NCBI GenBank assembly: GCA_009778255.1
Contig: WRKD01000207.1
Span: 1 to 19,543 of the forward strand
Reading direction: 5' to 3'
From: Bacillota bacterium
GTDB lineage: Bacteria; Bacillota; Dehalobacteriia; UBA4068
Length of the DNA stretch: 19,543 bases
Shown here: positions 1-6,228 of the stretch, in pieces
How the letters are laid out: every line of letters starts with the position of its first letter
Position numbering within the stretch: the first letter of the stretch is position 1
Made by a program: the position numbers and the translations under genes
Notes under the pieces: generated by a model
The model's input: the letters and a program-made list of their open reading frames with translations, nothing else
Database searches by the model: none
Told to the model about the DNA's origin: nothing

Positions 1-828
1 CAGCCAGGGAGCCGTAAATGGCATATCCCAGCCAGAATCGTCATAGGCGGAAAGGATGTACGTACCAGGTTCATCAAAGGTAATAGAGAGCGTTCCGTCG
101 TCATCGGTCAGCCCAAGCTCCTCCCCGAAGAGCGCCCACCTGAAACCCGGGGTGTCGTCCAGGTCAAGTATAACGATCTGTGCATCCTCGACCAGCTCTA
201 TATGATCCTCAACACCACCATACCATGCCCACATAGCCATGTAGCCAACAAGGGTTACCTCGAATTCTTCACCCGCCTTTACCGTGATAGTGTCGACCCT
301 ATTGCCGCTCGCATCCGCAAACCACACCAGCGAATCCGACAAATACGAGGTGTCTTGAATTAGATAGAAAAGCAGTTTGTCGTCATCTGCCAGCGTCGCG
401 GTACTCACCGAGTGTCCAAAACCGGTTTCTTCGTCAATGGCAAAAGCGCCGTTGACGAAGAAGTAGCTGTTTTGGGCATCCTCACCTGCCAACAATTTCA
501 TAGTTCCGCTGCTATCGACCTTAAGCCACTCCTCCAAATCCTCGTCGCCGAACATGGCTATATGTGCCGCCACCAGGGCGTCAAGGGCTGTTGCCTGGGC
601 GCCTTTGTACGCGTCAATATAACCGTAGCGTTCGGAAAGATCGGCTTCAACCGTGAACTGCTGCTTTGCCATATAAAGCCCGGTATCGTCCAACTGTATT
701 GTAACGAATACACTAATATCTCCGCTTTCCGCCTGTGCGAAGATCGTCATAAATCCCAGCATCATAACCGGCGCCAGCAGCAGCGCAATCAGCACTAAAC
801 CTATTTTTGTTTTTCTCATAATCATCAT
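1..828 (-). CDS. Secreted DUF4430-like (transcobalamin C-terminal-like) surface protein, 3' end outside window
   Basis: The minus strand is open from 828 to the window edge (276 codons, no stop). ATG codons at 828, 825 and 819 are in frame; an AAAGGG site at 834-839 fits 828 or 825 best. The protein begins with a classical signal peptide (MRKTKIG, a hydrophobic stretch, then an AQA-type cleavage site near residue 31). The mature part carries a pattern typical of DUF4430: TALDALVAA, then FFVNGAFAID, then LADDDKLLFYL. After it comes an Ig-like segment with TITVKAGEEFEVTL and GTLSITFDEPGTYILSAY. Such domains occur in cell-surface proteins of anaerobic Bacillota and resemble the cobalamin-binding C-terminal domain of transcobalamin. 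Cobalamin binding here is inference, supported by the riboswitch-like leader upstream. Later domains, such as S-layer or sortase anchors, cannot be seen. Confidence 0.8.
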   Translation of the reverse strand, partial: MMIMRKTKIGLVLIALLLAPVMMLGFMTIFAQAESGDISVFVTIQLDDTGLYMAKQQFTVEADLSERYGYIDAYKGAQATALDALVAAHIAMFGDEDLEEWLKVDSSGTMKLLAGEDAQNSYFFVNGAFAIDEETGFGHSVSTATLADDDKLLFYLIQDTSYLSDSLVWFADASGNRVDTITVKAGEEFEVTLVGYMAMWAWYGGVEDHIELVEDAQIVILDLDDTPGFRWALFGEELGLTDDDGTLSITFDEPGTYILSAYDDSGWDMPFTAPWL

Positions 829-844
829 TCCATCCCTTTCTTTT

Positions 845-935
845 CATAACTCAACACTCAAAACTCAGCACTCAACACTCGGGCTGCGAAGTAGCCCGCA
901 ATACTCGGGCTGCGCAGCAGCCCGCCGTAGTATCC
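845..935. repeat. Short direct repeats and GC-rich hairpins in the leader of the DUF4430-like gene
   Basis: The plus strand shows degenerate tandem units (AACTCAACACTC, AAACTCAGCACTC, AACACTC) and then two related palindromes: CGGGCTGCG AAG TAGCCCGC and CGGGCTGC GCA GCAGCCCG. The second is a perfect 8-bp stem with a 3-nt loop. The 15-mer CATAACTCAACACTC at 845-859 recurs exactly at 19441-19455, so this looks like a dispersed intergenic element. In the minus-strand mRNA the two hairpins lie between the riboswitch and the ribosome site. Confidence 0.6.
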
Positions 936-984
936 GCCAAAAACAAAGCACCAAGACCGTACTACTCCTCGGTCTCAGCGCCTT

Positions 985-1135
985 TTACATACAAAAGACA
1001 GCTACCTATTTCGAGGAAGTAGCTGGTTCCACTCGCCATGTATCTGACTTATCCCGCCGTTTCAAAAGAGAACCGGCCGGGCTTCACAGTGACCCGTTCG
1101 TGGGGAATCGCACCCCGTTCCATGCCGCTGTCATT
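985..1135 (-). promoter_or_regulatory. Cobalamin-riboswitch-like leader
   Basis: Read on the minus strand, the sequence has the conserved blocks of a B12 riboswitch in the right order. They are GGGGTGCGATTCCCC (1101-1115), then GGGTCACTGTGAAGC (1081-1095), then AAGTCAGATACATGGC (1035-1050), the B12-box-like element. A 3' hairpin CAGCTAC...GTAGCTG (999-1025) sits where the regulatory P13-type stem is expected. The gene it precedes starts at 828 and encodes a secreted DUF4430-like protein. A weak hairpin AGACCG/CGGTCT followed by a T-rich stretch (about 945-976) could be an expression platform. The match is by eye against the known consensus; no covariance model was run. The promoter is not clear, although an AT-rich stretch with TAATAT lies at about 1157-1175. 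Confidence 0.78.
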
Positions 1136-1238
1136 AATAACAGCTTGCGAAGAACCATATTAAATTAGTAATTATTTTTTCAATCATTCTTTCGACGCAG
1201 ATATTATTTTTCCTTCTTTTTGGAATTTCTAAGCAAGC

Positions 1239-1267
1239 TTGCTTTTCTAAGATATTTGTATTATACT
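1239..1267 (+). promoter_or_regulatory. Putative sigma-A promoter for the lipoprotein gene
   Basis: TTGCTT (1239-1244), a 17-nt spacer and TATACT (1262-1267) lie about 30 bases before the start at 1299. The -35 overlaps the palindrome AGCAAGCTTGCT (1232-1243). Confidence 0.5.
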
Positions 1268-1298
1268 TATTTTTGGCTGCTAACATGATATAAAAGGA

Positions 1299-1877
1299 AT
1301 GTTTCCTATAATAAGATATATAATTAAATTGATTAATACGGCAATTTGCCTGCTAATATTGCTGACTTCTTGTTCTAAAAATACTACGGAACAAGTGCAA
1401 TTTACACAAGTGTCGAATAGTGATCTTAAGGAGCAACTTGCCACAAAACTACCGGCAGACGCAGAGAATATGCAAGCAATAGAGCGAGGATACTTATTTG
1501 AGGCATATGACGCTGAAATTTATGTATGCGCCGAAGCATCACCGTTACTTGCGCAACTTCCCAAACCAAAAGATGTTTTTAAAGCGCCCAGTTGCGCCTT
1601 TGACGGTTTAGATATAACGTACTTTTACCCCGGTTTTGAGCTTACCACCTATCCGGAAAACGGCGTGGAACATGTTCTTTCGATAATTCTTACCGACGAC
1701 AGCGTAGTCACGCCCGAGGGCTTATATATAGGCTGTATGGTAGAAAACGTAAAAAAGGCTTATGGTGAAGATTTTACACAAAGTGGCGACCAACTCTCAT
1801 ATTCCAGAGGAAAAGGTAGCCTGATTTTTACTTTTGAAGGAAATTTAGTCATAGGTATTCTTTATATAAGAGAATAA
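1299..1877 (+). CDS. Predicted small lipoprotein of unknown function
   Basis: The 192-aa product starts with a basic/hydrophobic leader and a lipobox LTSC (residues 22-25), so it is predicted to be lipid-anchored on the outer face of the membrane. The C-terminal half includes DDSVVTPEGLYIGC, ENVKKAYGEDF, a GDQLSYSR strand and FTFEGNLVIGILY. This resembles the small alpha/beta module seen in many clostridial lipoproteins, in which a 'G..IG...EDV..AYG' motif precedes beta strands. That is a family-level impression and no function is assigned. The start is uncertain: GG at 1296-1297 is too close to the ATG to be a good ribosome site, and the leader is AT-rich. It is a lone gene between the riboswitch region and tRNA-Lys, diverging from the DUF4430-like gene. 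Confidence 0.75.
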   Translation: MFPIIRYIIKLINTAICLLILLTSCSKNTTEQVQFTQVSNSDLKEQLATKLPADAENMQAIERGYLFEAYDAEIYVCAEASPLLAQLPKPKDVFKAPSCAFDGLDITYFYPGFELTTYPENGVEHVLSIILTDDSVVTPEGLYIGCMVENVKKAYGEDFTQSGDQLSYSRGKGSLIFTFEGNLVIGILYIRE

Positions 1878-1899
1878 ATAAGAAAATTTTTTCTGCCTA

Positions 1900-1928
1900 T
1901 TGACGAAAGAGTGCAGTGATAGTATAAT
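1900..1928 (+). promoter_or_regulatory. Sigma-A promoter of tRNA-Lys
   Basis: TTGACG (1900-1905), a 17-nt spacer and TATAAT (1923-1928). The mature tRNA begins 12 bases after the -10 box, which fits a short 5' leader. Confidence 0.85.
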
Positions 1929-1939
1929 TTTATCTGTTC

Positions 1940-2015
1940 GGGCCGTTAGCTCAGTTGGTAGAGCACCTGACTCTTAATCAGGGTGTCCCGGGTTCGAGCC
2001 CCGTACGGCCTACCA
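1940..2015 (+). tRNA. tRNA-Lys (anticodon CTT)
   Basis: A 76-nt cloverleaf: acceptor GGGCCGT/ACGGCCT, D arm GCTC...GAGC, anticodon stem CCTGA/TCAGG with loop CTCTTAA (anticodon CTT, reading AAG), and T loop TTCGAGC. CCA is encoded at 2013-2015. Two weak pairs are visible: G1-U72 in the acceptor stem, and a C49/U65 mismatch at the base of the T stem. It is a single-gene transcript with its own promoter and terminator. Confidence 0.96.
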
Positions 2016-2024
2016 AAGCATAAA

Positions 2025-2055
2025 GCCTGCTATCGCAAATGATAGCAGGCTTTTG
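2025..2055 (+). terminator. Rho-independent terminator of tRNA-Lys
   Basis: A perfect 10-bp stem GCCTGCTATC / GATAGCAGGC with loop GCAAAT, followed by TTTTG, starting 10 bases after the tRNA. Confidence 0.93.
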
Positions 2056-2137
2056 TTACGTAAATGCTGCTCTTATGTTAATGGTCTCACCAGTTGTTGG
2101 TGAACATACTCGCGGGGCAAGTAATTTTTGTCTGTAT

Positions 2138-2326
2138 CTATTCAGCTGATTGCTCGCATAACTCATTAAGTGTTACTCCCAGAGCATCGGCTAATTTAAG
2201 GGCTCTAGAGACCATACAGTCACCGCGATTCTCTATCTCTTGGATAGTGCGGCGAGGTATGCCTGTAATCTCGACCAGCTTAGGCACAGATAATCCAGCT
2301 GCTTTCCGCATCTCTTTTAACCTCAT
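2138..2326 (-). CDS. XRE-family helix-turn-helix regulator (62 aa)
   Basis: The protein is almost entirely one Cro/C1-type HTH domain (residues 2-57): MRLKEMRKAAGLSVPKLVE, then the recognition-helix region ITGIPRRTIQEIENR, then ALKLADALGVTLNEL. There is no separate dimerisation or sensor domain, as in many small XRE repressors of phage, conjugative or toxin-antitoxin modules. AAAGGAG lies 8 bases before the ATG, which supports this start. No partner gene is adjacent: tRNA-Lys is on one side and a non-coding region on the other. The inverted repeat AATCAA-5-TTGATT at 2367-2383 just upstream could be its own operator (inference). A putative promoter is at 2486-2514. Confidence 0.85.
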   Translation of the reverse strand: MRLKEMRKAAGLSVPKLVEITGIPRRTIQEIENRGDCMVSRALKLADALGVTLNELCEQSAE

Positions 2327-2366
2327 GGCTATTTCTCCTTTTGTTTAAAAACTATATGCAAATGTG

Positions 2367-2383
2367 AATCAAGTAGATTGATT
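2367..2383. promoter_or_regulatory. Inverted repeat, possible XRE operator
   Basis: AATCAA-GTAGA-TTGATT has perfect 6-bp arms and lies 41 bases before the XRE start, inside the presumed leader. Small XRE repressors often bind such palindromes next to their own gene. The operator role is inferred from position and symmetry only. Confidence 0.35.
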
Positions 2384-2400
2384 ATTTATAGCATCTTTTT

Positions 2401-2429
2401 TTGCGTTTCTAAAGTATTTTTATTTATAA
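2401..2429 (+). promoter_or_regulatory. Possible plus-strand promoter in the XRE-pckG gap
   Basis: TTGCGT (2401-2406), 17 nt and TTATAA (2424-2429), or TATAAA with an 18-nt spacer. It would make a plus-strand RNA through the hairpin region. It faces the minus-strand promoter at 2486-2514. Confidence 0.3.
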
Positions 2430-2442
2430 AGGGGAGGGGTAG

Positions 2443-2497
2443 CTTGCGGTTAGCTCTCCTCCGCAAGGAGGTGGCGTCTATGCTTATATTAAACTAA
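2443..2497 (+). other. Mutually exclusive hairpins with an SD and a 5-codon mini-ORF
   Basis: CTTGCGG (2443-2449) can pair with CCGCAAG (2461-2467). Alternatively CCTCC (2458-2462) can pair with GGAGG (2467-2471) around a GCAA tetraloop. The two stems share bases, so only one can form. The second hides a perfect Shine-Dalgarno placed 8 bases before ATG 2480, yet that frame stops after five codons (M-L-I-L-N). The same stems would form in a minus-strand RNA starting near 2479. It could be a regulatory leader, a small RNA, or the remnant of a small gene. Confidence 0.4.
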
Positions 2498-2514
2498 ACC
2501 TTTGGGCAAGTCAA
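2486..2514 (-). promoter_or_regulatory. Putative sigma-A promoter reading toward the XRE gene
   Basis: On the minus strand: TTGACT (2509-2514), a 17-nt spacer and TAATAT (2486-2491). Transcription would start near 2479 and give the XRE gene a leader of about 150 nt that contains the alternative hairpins and the inverted repeat at 2367-2383. Confidence 0.55.
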
Positions 2515-2533
2515 GCGGTTTTTTGAGTTATAA

Positions 2534-2627
2534 ATTAGTCACTTACCCTGCAACAACTTTTAAAAAACAAGTTGTTAAAGCCGTTAAGCTGCATGTTTTA
2601 CTTTCAATTGTTTTTGCACAGCAAAAC
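2534..2627 (+). repeat. Dispersed two-hairpin repeat, copy 1
   Basis: The stretch 2534-2594 matches 19344-19404 with 3 differences in 61 bases. Hairpin 1 is AACAACTT / AAGTTGTT around a 9-nt loop (2552-2576). About 34 nt later, hairpin 2 is GTTTTTGC-ACA-GCAAAAC (2610-2627, one bulged T). Copy 2 has the same two hairpins in the same places, although hairpin 2 differs in sequence. The rest of the gap to the pckG promoter (2628-2807) shows only a 6-bp hairpin GTGGGC-GCA-GCCCAC near 2720-2740 and no convincing gene. Confidence 0.7.
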
Positions 2628-2807
2628 ATTCCTTCACTAGCCACTGGGCTGCGCCGCTCCCGACTTAACCAAGAGCTAGCCGTTGTGATCCAGCATGCGT
2701 AGTCAGAAGCAATTGGGTTGTGGGCGCAGCCCACCTTGGATCATTACGCCGGAAGTAACGGTATACAGTGCGGTAGATTCATGCAATCTTCAGAATTTCC
2801 TTTATAA

Positions 2808-2836
2808 TTGACCAATAGCATAACTCATTATATAAT
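2808..2836 (+). promoter_or_regulatory. Sigma-A promoter of pckG
   Basis: TTGACC (2808-2813), a 17-nt spacer and TATAAT (2831-2836). The expected transcript start is near 2843, giving a leader of about 37 nt to the ATG at 2880. Confidence 0.8.
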
Positions 2837-2879
2837 GATGTAGAAAGAATAAATATAGTGTGAAGGGAGATTGAAAGTA

Positions 2880-4679
2880 ATGCTTTCATTCAAAAACAGT
2901 TTGCTTGAAGAGTGGATCAATGAAGTTGTAAAGCTGTGTCAGCCAGATAGCATCCACCTCTGTGATGGTTCTCAACAGGAGTACGACATACTCATGCAAG
3001 AAATGGTCGACGCGGGTATGGCTATCTCTTTAAATCAAGAAAAAAAACCCGGCTGTTTCCTTTTCAGAAGCCACCCAACTGATGTAGCACGAGTTGAAAA
3101 CAGGACTTTTATTGCCTCAAAAAAACAAGAAGACGCCGGCCCCACCAACAACTGGGTAGACCCAATAGAATTAAAAGCTACCATGACCAAACTATACTCC
3201 GGCTGCATGAAGGGAAGAGTATTATATATCATTCCTTTCTCGATGGGTCCCATAGGTTCGCCGATATCCAAAATAGGGGTAGAAATAACCGACAGCGCTT
3301 ATGTTGTAGCAAATATGAGAATTATGACCAGAATTGGGAATGAAGTTCTTGCATTGATAGAAGAAGGCTGGGAATTTGTTAAATGCCTGCATTCGGTAGG
3401 CAAACCATTGGAACCCGGAGAAAAAGATTCCACTTGGCCTTGCGCTCCCTCGATCGATCAAAAATATATCAGCCATTTTCCGGAAGAAAGGCTTATTTGG
3501 TCCTATGGTTCCGGTTATGGTGGAAACGCGCTCTTAGGCAAAAAGTGCTTTGCCTTAAGAATCGCTTGCGTACAGGCTAAAGACGAGGGTTGGCTGGCGG
3601 AACATATGCTTATTTTAAAAATTACCGACCCAAAAGGGAAAATTGCCTATATATGCGGCGCTTTTCCCAGCGCTTGCGGCAAAACCAACTTAGCCATGCT
3701 CACGCCAACAGTTCCCGGCTGGAAAGTAGAAACCATTGGAGACGATATTTCCTGGATGAAGTTTGGAGAAGACGGCAGGCTTTATGCTATTAATGCCGAA
3801 TCGGGATTTTTTGGCGTTGTTCCGGGAACTTCGATGCAATCTAACCCGGCTGCTATGGAAACAATACAAAAAAATACCATTTACACAAATGTTGGCTTAA
3901 CCGACGACGGCGATGTATGGTGGGAAGGAAGTGGTATTCCGGCGCCGGAACACTTAATCGACTGGGAAGGTAATGATTGGACTCCTGATTGTGGCAAAAC
4001 CGCTGCACACGCCAATGCGCGCTTTACTACCCCTGCTGCTCAGTGCCCGGTCATTGCACCCGAATGGGAAGATCCTGCCGGTGTACCGGTATCTGCAATA
4101 CTTATAGGCGGGCGCCGCGCCAGCACCATTCCACTAGTTATTGAAAGCTTTAATTGGGAACATGGTATTTTCCTCGGTTCTATAATGGGTTCGGAAACAA
4201 CAGCCGCCGCTATCGGGCTTGCTGCTGGTGTGCGCCGCGATCCCTTTGCCATGCTTCCTTTTATGGGCTATCATGTGGGCGATTATTTGCAGCACTGGTT
4301 GGATATTGGCAAGGCTGCTAAAGATCCTGCCAAGTTGCCTAGCATTTATATGGTTAACTGGTTCCGTAAAAACGAAGAAGGAAAATTTATCTGGCCGGGA
4401 TATGGCGAAAACAGCCGTGTGTTAAAATGGATAGTAGAAAGGGCAGAAGGAACAGGCGAAGCGGTTGCTACATCTATTGGCAACCTGCCTGCTCCAAAAG
4501 CTCTTGACATAAACGGTCTAAACATTAGTGAAAATGACCTTGAAATGATCTTGCACGTAGATAAAGAAGCCTGGCTGGCCGAGATCGACTCCATAAGAGA
4601 AAACTTCAAAAGCTATGGAGAAAAGCTACCGCCTGGGCTTAGCTCACAGCTGGAAAGCCTTAAAGAAAGACTCTCCTAA
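2880..4679 (+). CDS. pckG: Phosphoenolpyruvate carboxykinase (GTP)
   Basis: This enzyme interconverts oxaloacetate + GTP and PEP + CO2 + GDP in the cytosol. The 599-aa length matches the GTP-dependent family (about 600 aa), not the ATP form (about 530 aa). Visible motifs from this start are RSHPTDVARVE near the N-terminus (substrate arginine region), FPSACGKTN at about 262-270 (P-loop with the reactive cysteine), GDDISWMKF at about 287-295 (metal-binding aspartates) and NAESGFFGVVPGTS. A TTG in frame at 2871 would add three residues, but GGGAG at 2865-2869 abuts it and is well spaced for ATG 2880. It is a monocistronic gene with its own promoter, convergent with pepV. With malic enzyme and fumarase nearby it belongs to the PEP-pyruvate-C4 node; the direction in vivo cannot be told. 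Most Bacillota carry the ATP-type enzyme, so the GTP type is notable. Confidence 0.96.
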   Translation: MLSFKNSLLEEWINEVVKLCQPDSIHLCDGSQQEYDILMQEMVDAGMAISLNQEKKPGCFLFRSHPTDVARVENRTFIASKKQEDAGPTNNWVDPIELKATMTKLYSGCMKGRVLYIIPFSMGPIGSPISKIGVEITDSAYVVANMRIMTRIGNEVLALIEEGWEFVKCLHSVGKPLEPGEKDSTWPCAPSIDQKYISHFPEERLIWSYGSGYGGNALLGKKCFALRIACVQAKDEGWLAEHMLILKITDPKGKIAYICGAFPSACGKTNLAMLTPTVPGWKVETIGDDISWMKFGEDGRLYAINAESGFFGVVPGTSMQSNPAAMETIQKNTIYTNVGLTDDGDVWWEGSGIPAPEHLIDWEGNDWTPDCGKTAAHANARFTTPAAQCPVIAPEWEDPAGVPVSAILIGGRRASTIPLVIESFNWEHGIFLGSIMGSETTAAAIGLAAGVRRDPFAMLPFMGYHVGDYLQHWLDIGKAAKDPAKLPSIYMVNWFRKNEEGKFIWPGYGENSRVLKWIVERAEGTGEAVATSIGNLPAPKALDINGLNISENDLEMILHVDKEAWLAEIDSIRENFKSYGEKLPPGLSSQLESLKERLS

Positions 4680-4698
4680 AGCAGTTATTAATCACCAA

Positions 4699-4791
4699 GG
4701 CCCGGGTTAAATGCCGCCCGCACGGGCGGTGAACCCCTACTAAAATATATGGGCTGCCACCTAAGTTCACAAAAACTTTAGGTAGCAGCCC
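4699..4791. terminator. Hairpins between convergent pckG and pepV, probably a bidirectional terminator
   Basis: The main hairpin (4751-4791) pairs GGGCTGC-ACCTAA with TTAGGT-GCAGCCC with one mismatch and one bulge. It is followed by CTTTAACT on the plus strand and flanked by an A/T-rich run on the other side, so it could end both genes. A second nested hairpin (4699-4737) has CCGCCC/GGGCGG inside GGGTT/AACCC but no T-run. Confidence 0.7.
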
Positions 4792-4803
4792 TTTAACTAT
4801 GTG

Positions 4804-6195
4804 CTATTTTGCTAATTCATACAAAGCCCGTGCATATATCTTCGCGGCGTCAAGTAATTCCCGGCGTCCAATAAACTCATTTGCTTGATGCGCCATAAAG
4901 GTTTCACCAGGTAAACCAGGGCCAAAAGCCAGCACATTGGGCAGCTTTTTTGCATAGGTGCCGCCACCAATTATCAGCGGCTTAGTTTGTGTATCTTTGC
5001 TAACATCACGATAAGCCTGTAAAAGAATATCTGCTAAAGGGCTATCATCACCTGCATAAAGGGGTTCTGCGCCATTCCAGTTTTCCAAAACAAGCCCATG
5101 GCGCTGAGCAATACTTAACAATTTATGATAAAAATAATCACTATTGCGAGTTAAAGTAAAGCGCATATCACATTGTAATGAACCGCCACTTTCATCTAAT
5201 TGTAATATATCGGGGGATACGGTTAATTTACTTAAGGCATCCTCATCAGCTACACCCAGGCTAGCCCCATAACAAGGGTCTTTAAACAGCTTTGCCAAAG
5301 ATTCTATATATCTTTTAGCTCCGCGGGGGCCGAATTCCTGCCGAGCTAAAAACTGTAGCAGTTGTACTAAAGCGTTTTCACCTTCTTCTGGTGTAGAAGC
5401 ATGGGCGGCTTTGCCCGTTGCCACTATACGCAAGATGGCTCCTTCCTGCTCTATACTCAGCCCAGTTACCTGTTCACCTTCAAAACAAACAGAACCGCTT
5501 GCGGCTAAAACCGCTTCTGCCTTATCCGGAACCACATTTACCACTGTGCCCGATTTTATAGACAAGAGCTTTAACTGTTCTTCGCCTTCTTTTGGCCAAG
5601 AAGCGGTAAGGGCAAATTTGCCCAATCCTTTCTCTCCAATCACTAATGGAAAATAACCGTCCGGAGAAAAACCGCACTCCGGTGGTTCATGATGCTTAAG
5701 ATAATAATCCACACAAGACATGCCACTTTCTTCATCACAACCAAATATGAAGCGTAAGGTCTTTTTTAAAGGCGCGCCGCAACGCACTAGAGCAAGGCCG
5801 GCATACAAAGCAGCCATTAAAGGACCTTTGTCATCTTCGGAACCGCGGGCATAAATGCGTTCTTCACGTACCTCGGGTTGAAAAGGGTTGCTTTGCCAAT
5901 CTTGCGGATTGGCTGGTACCACATCTAAATGAGCCAGCACCGCAATCTGTTCTTTTGTTTCTCCAGGTAAATCGGCATAGCCCACATAACCATCCACATT
6001 AGCCGCTTCCATACCCAAATTCTGGGCTAATTGCAAACAATAATCCAACGCTTCAGCTAAAGGGCGGCCAAAAGGGGCTCCCGGCTCCGCTTCCCCCTTC
6101 ACAGTGGGAAAAGCCAACAAAGGAAATAGCTCTTTTTCCATTTGCGGAAAAGCATCTTCCAACCAGCGATCCACCTCATTAAAACTAAAACTCAT
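4804..6195 (-). CDS. pepV: PepV-type dipeptidase (M20 metallopeptidase)
   Basis: A cytosolic di-zinc aminopeptidase that splits dipeptides, releasing amino acids for fermentation. All expected M20A ligand motifs are present: HLDVVPA (His about 89), RGSEDDKGP (bridging Asp about 121), GCDEESG (catalytic and metal Glu about 155), SPDGYFP (Asp about 179) and a C-terminal MAHQANEF (His). A lid domain of about 190 residues lies between the last two, as in PepV. The length (463 aa) fits PepV (about 470). A GTG at 6204 is in frame but sits directly on the GAGGAG site, which is 8 bases from ATG 6195, so ATG is preferred. The gene is convergent with pckG. Other M20 dipeptidases are possible, but PepV is the closest pattern. 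Confidence 0.92.
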   Translation of the reverse strand: MSFSFNEVDRWLEDAFPQMEKELFPLLAFPTVKGEAEPGAPFGRPLAEALDYCLQLAQNLGMEAANVDGYVGYADLPGETKEQIAVLAHLDVVPANPQDWQSNPFQPEVREERIYARGSEDDKGPLMAALYAGLALVRCGAPLKKTLRFIFGCDEESGMSCVDYYLKHHEPPECGFSPDGYFPLVIGEKGLGKFALTASWPKEGEEQLKLLSIKSGTVVNVVPDKAEAVLAASGSVCFEGEQVTGLSIEQEGAILRIVATGKAAHASTPEEGENALVQLLQFLARQEFGPRGAKRYIESLAKLFKDPCYGASLGVADEDALSKLTVSPDILQLDESGGSLQCDMRFTLTRNSDYFYHKLLSIAQRHGLVLENWNGAEPLYAGDDSPLADILLQAYRDVSKDTQTKPLIIGGGTYAKKLPNVLAFGPGLPGETFMAHQANEFIGRRELLDAAKIYARALYELAK

Positions 6196-6228
6196 AAAAA
6201 ACACTCCTCGAAATAATATTTGATATAT

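Noticed and set aside
412..798. 128-codon plus-strand ORF
   Set aside because: Antisense to the well-supported signal-peptide protein on the minus strand; no ribosome site and no family features.
845..900. CRISPR array from repeated ACTC units
   Set aside because: Units are 7-13 bases, contiguous and degenerate with no spacers; no cas genes are present.
2094..2348. 84-codon plus-strand ORF over the XRE gene
   Set aside because: It is the antisense shadow of the HTH gene, which has a good ribosome site and clear domain.
2443..2497. An intact small holin-like toxin gene
   Set aside because: The ATG after the good SD is followed by a stop after five codons, and no hydrophobic peptide frame follows, so only the regulatory layout can be reported.
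2502..2734. Two overlapping ORFs (66 and 63 codons) in the repeat region
   Set aside because: They translate the dispersed repeat in opposite directions, lack ribosome sites and have no recognisable domain.
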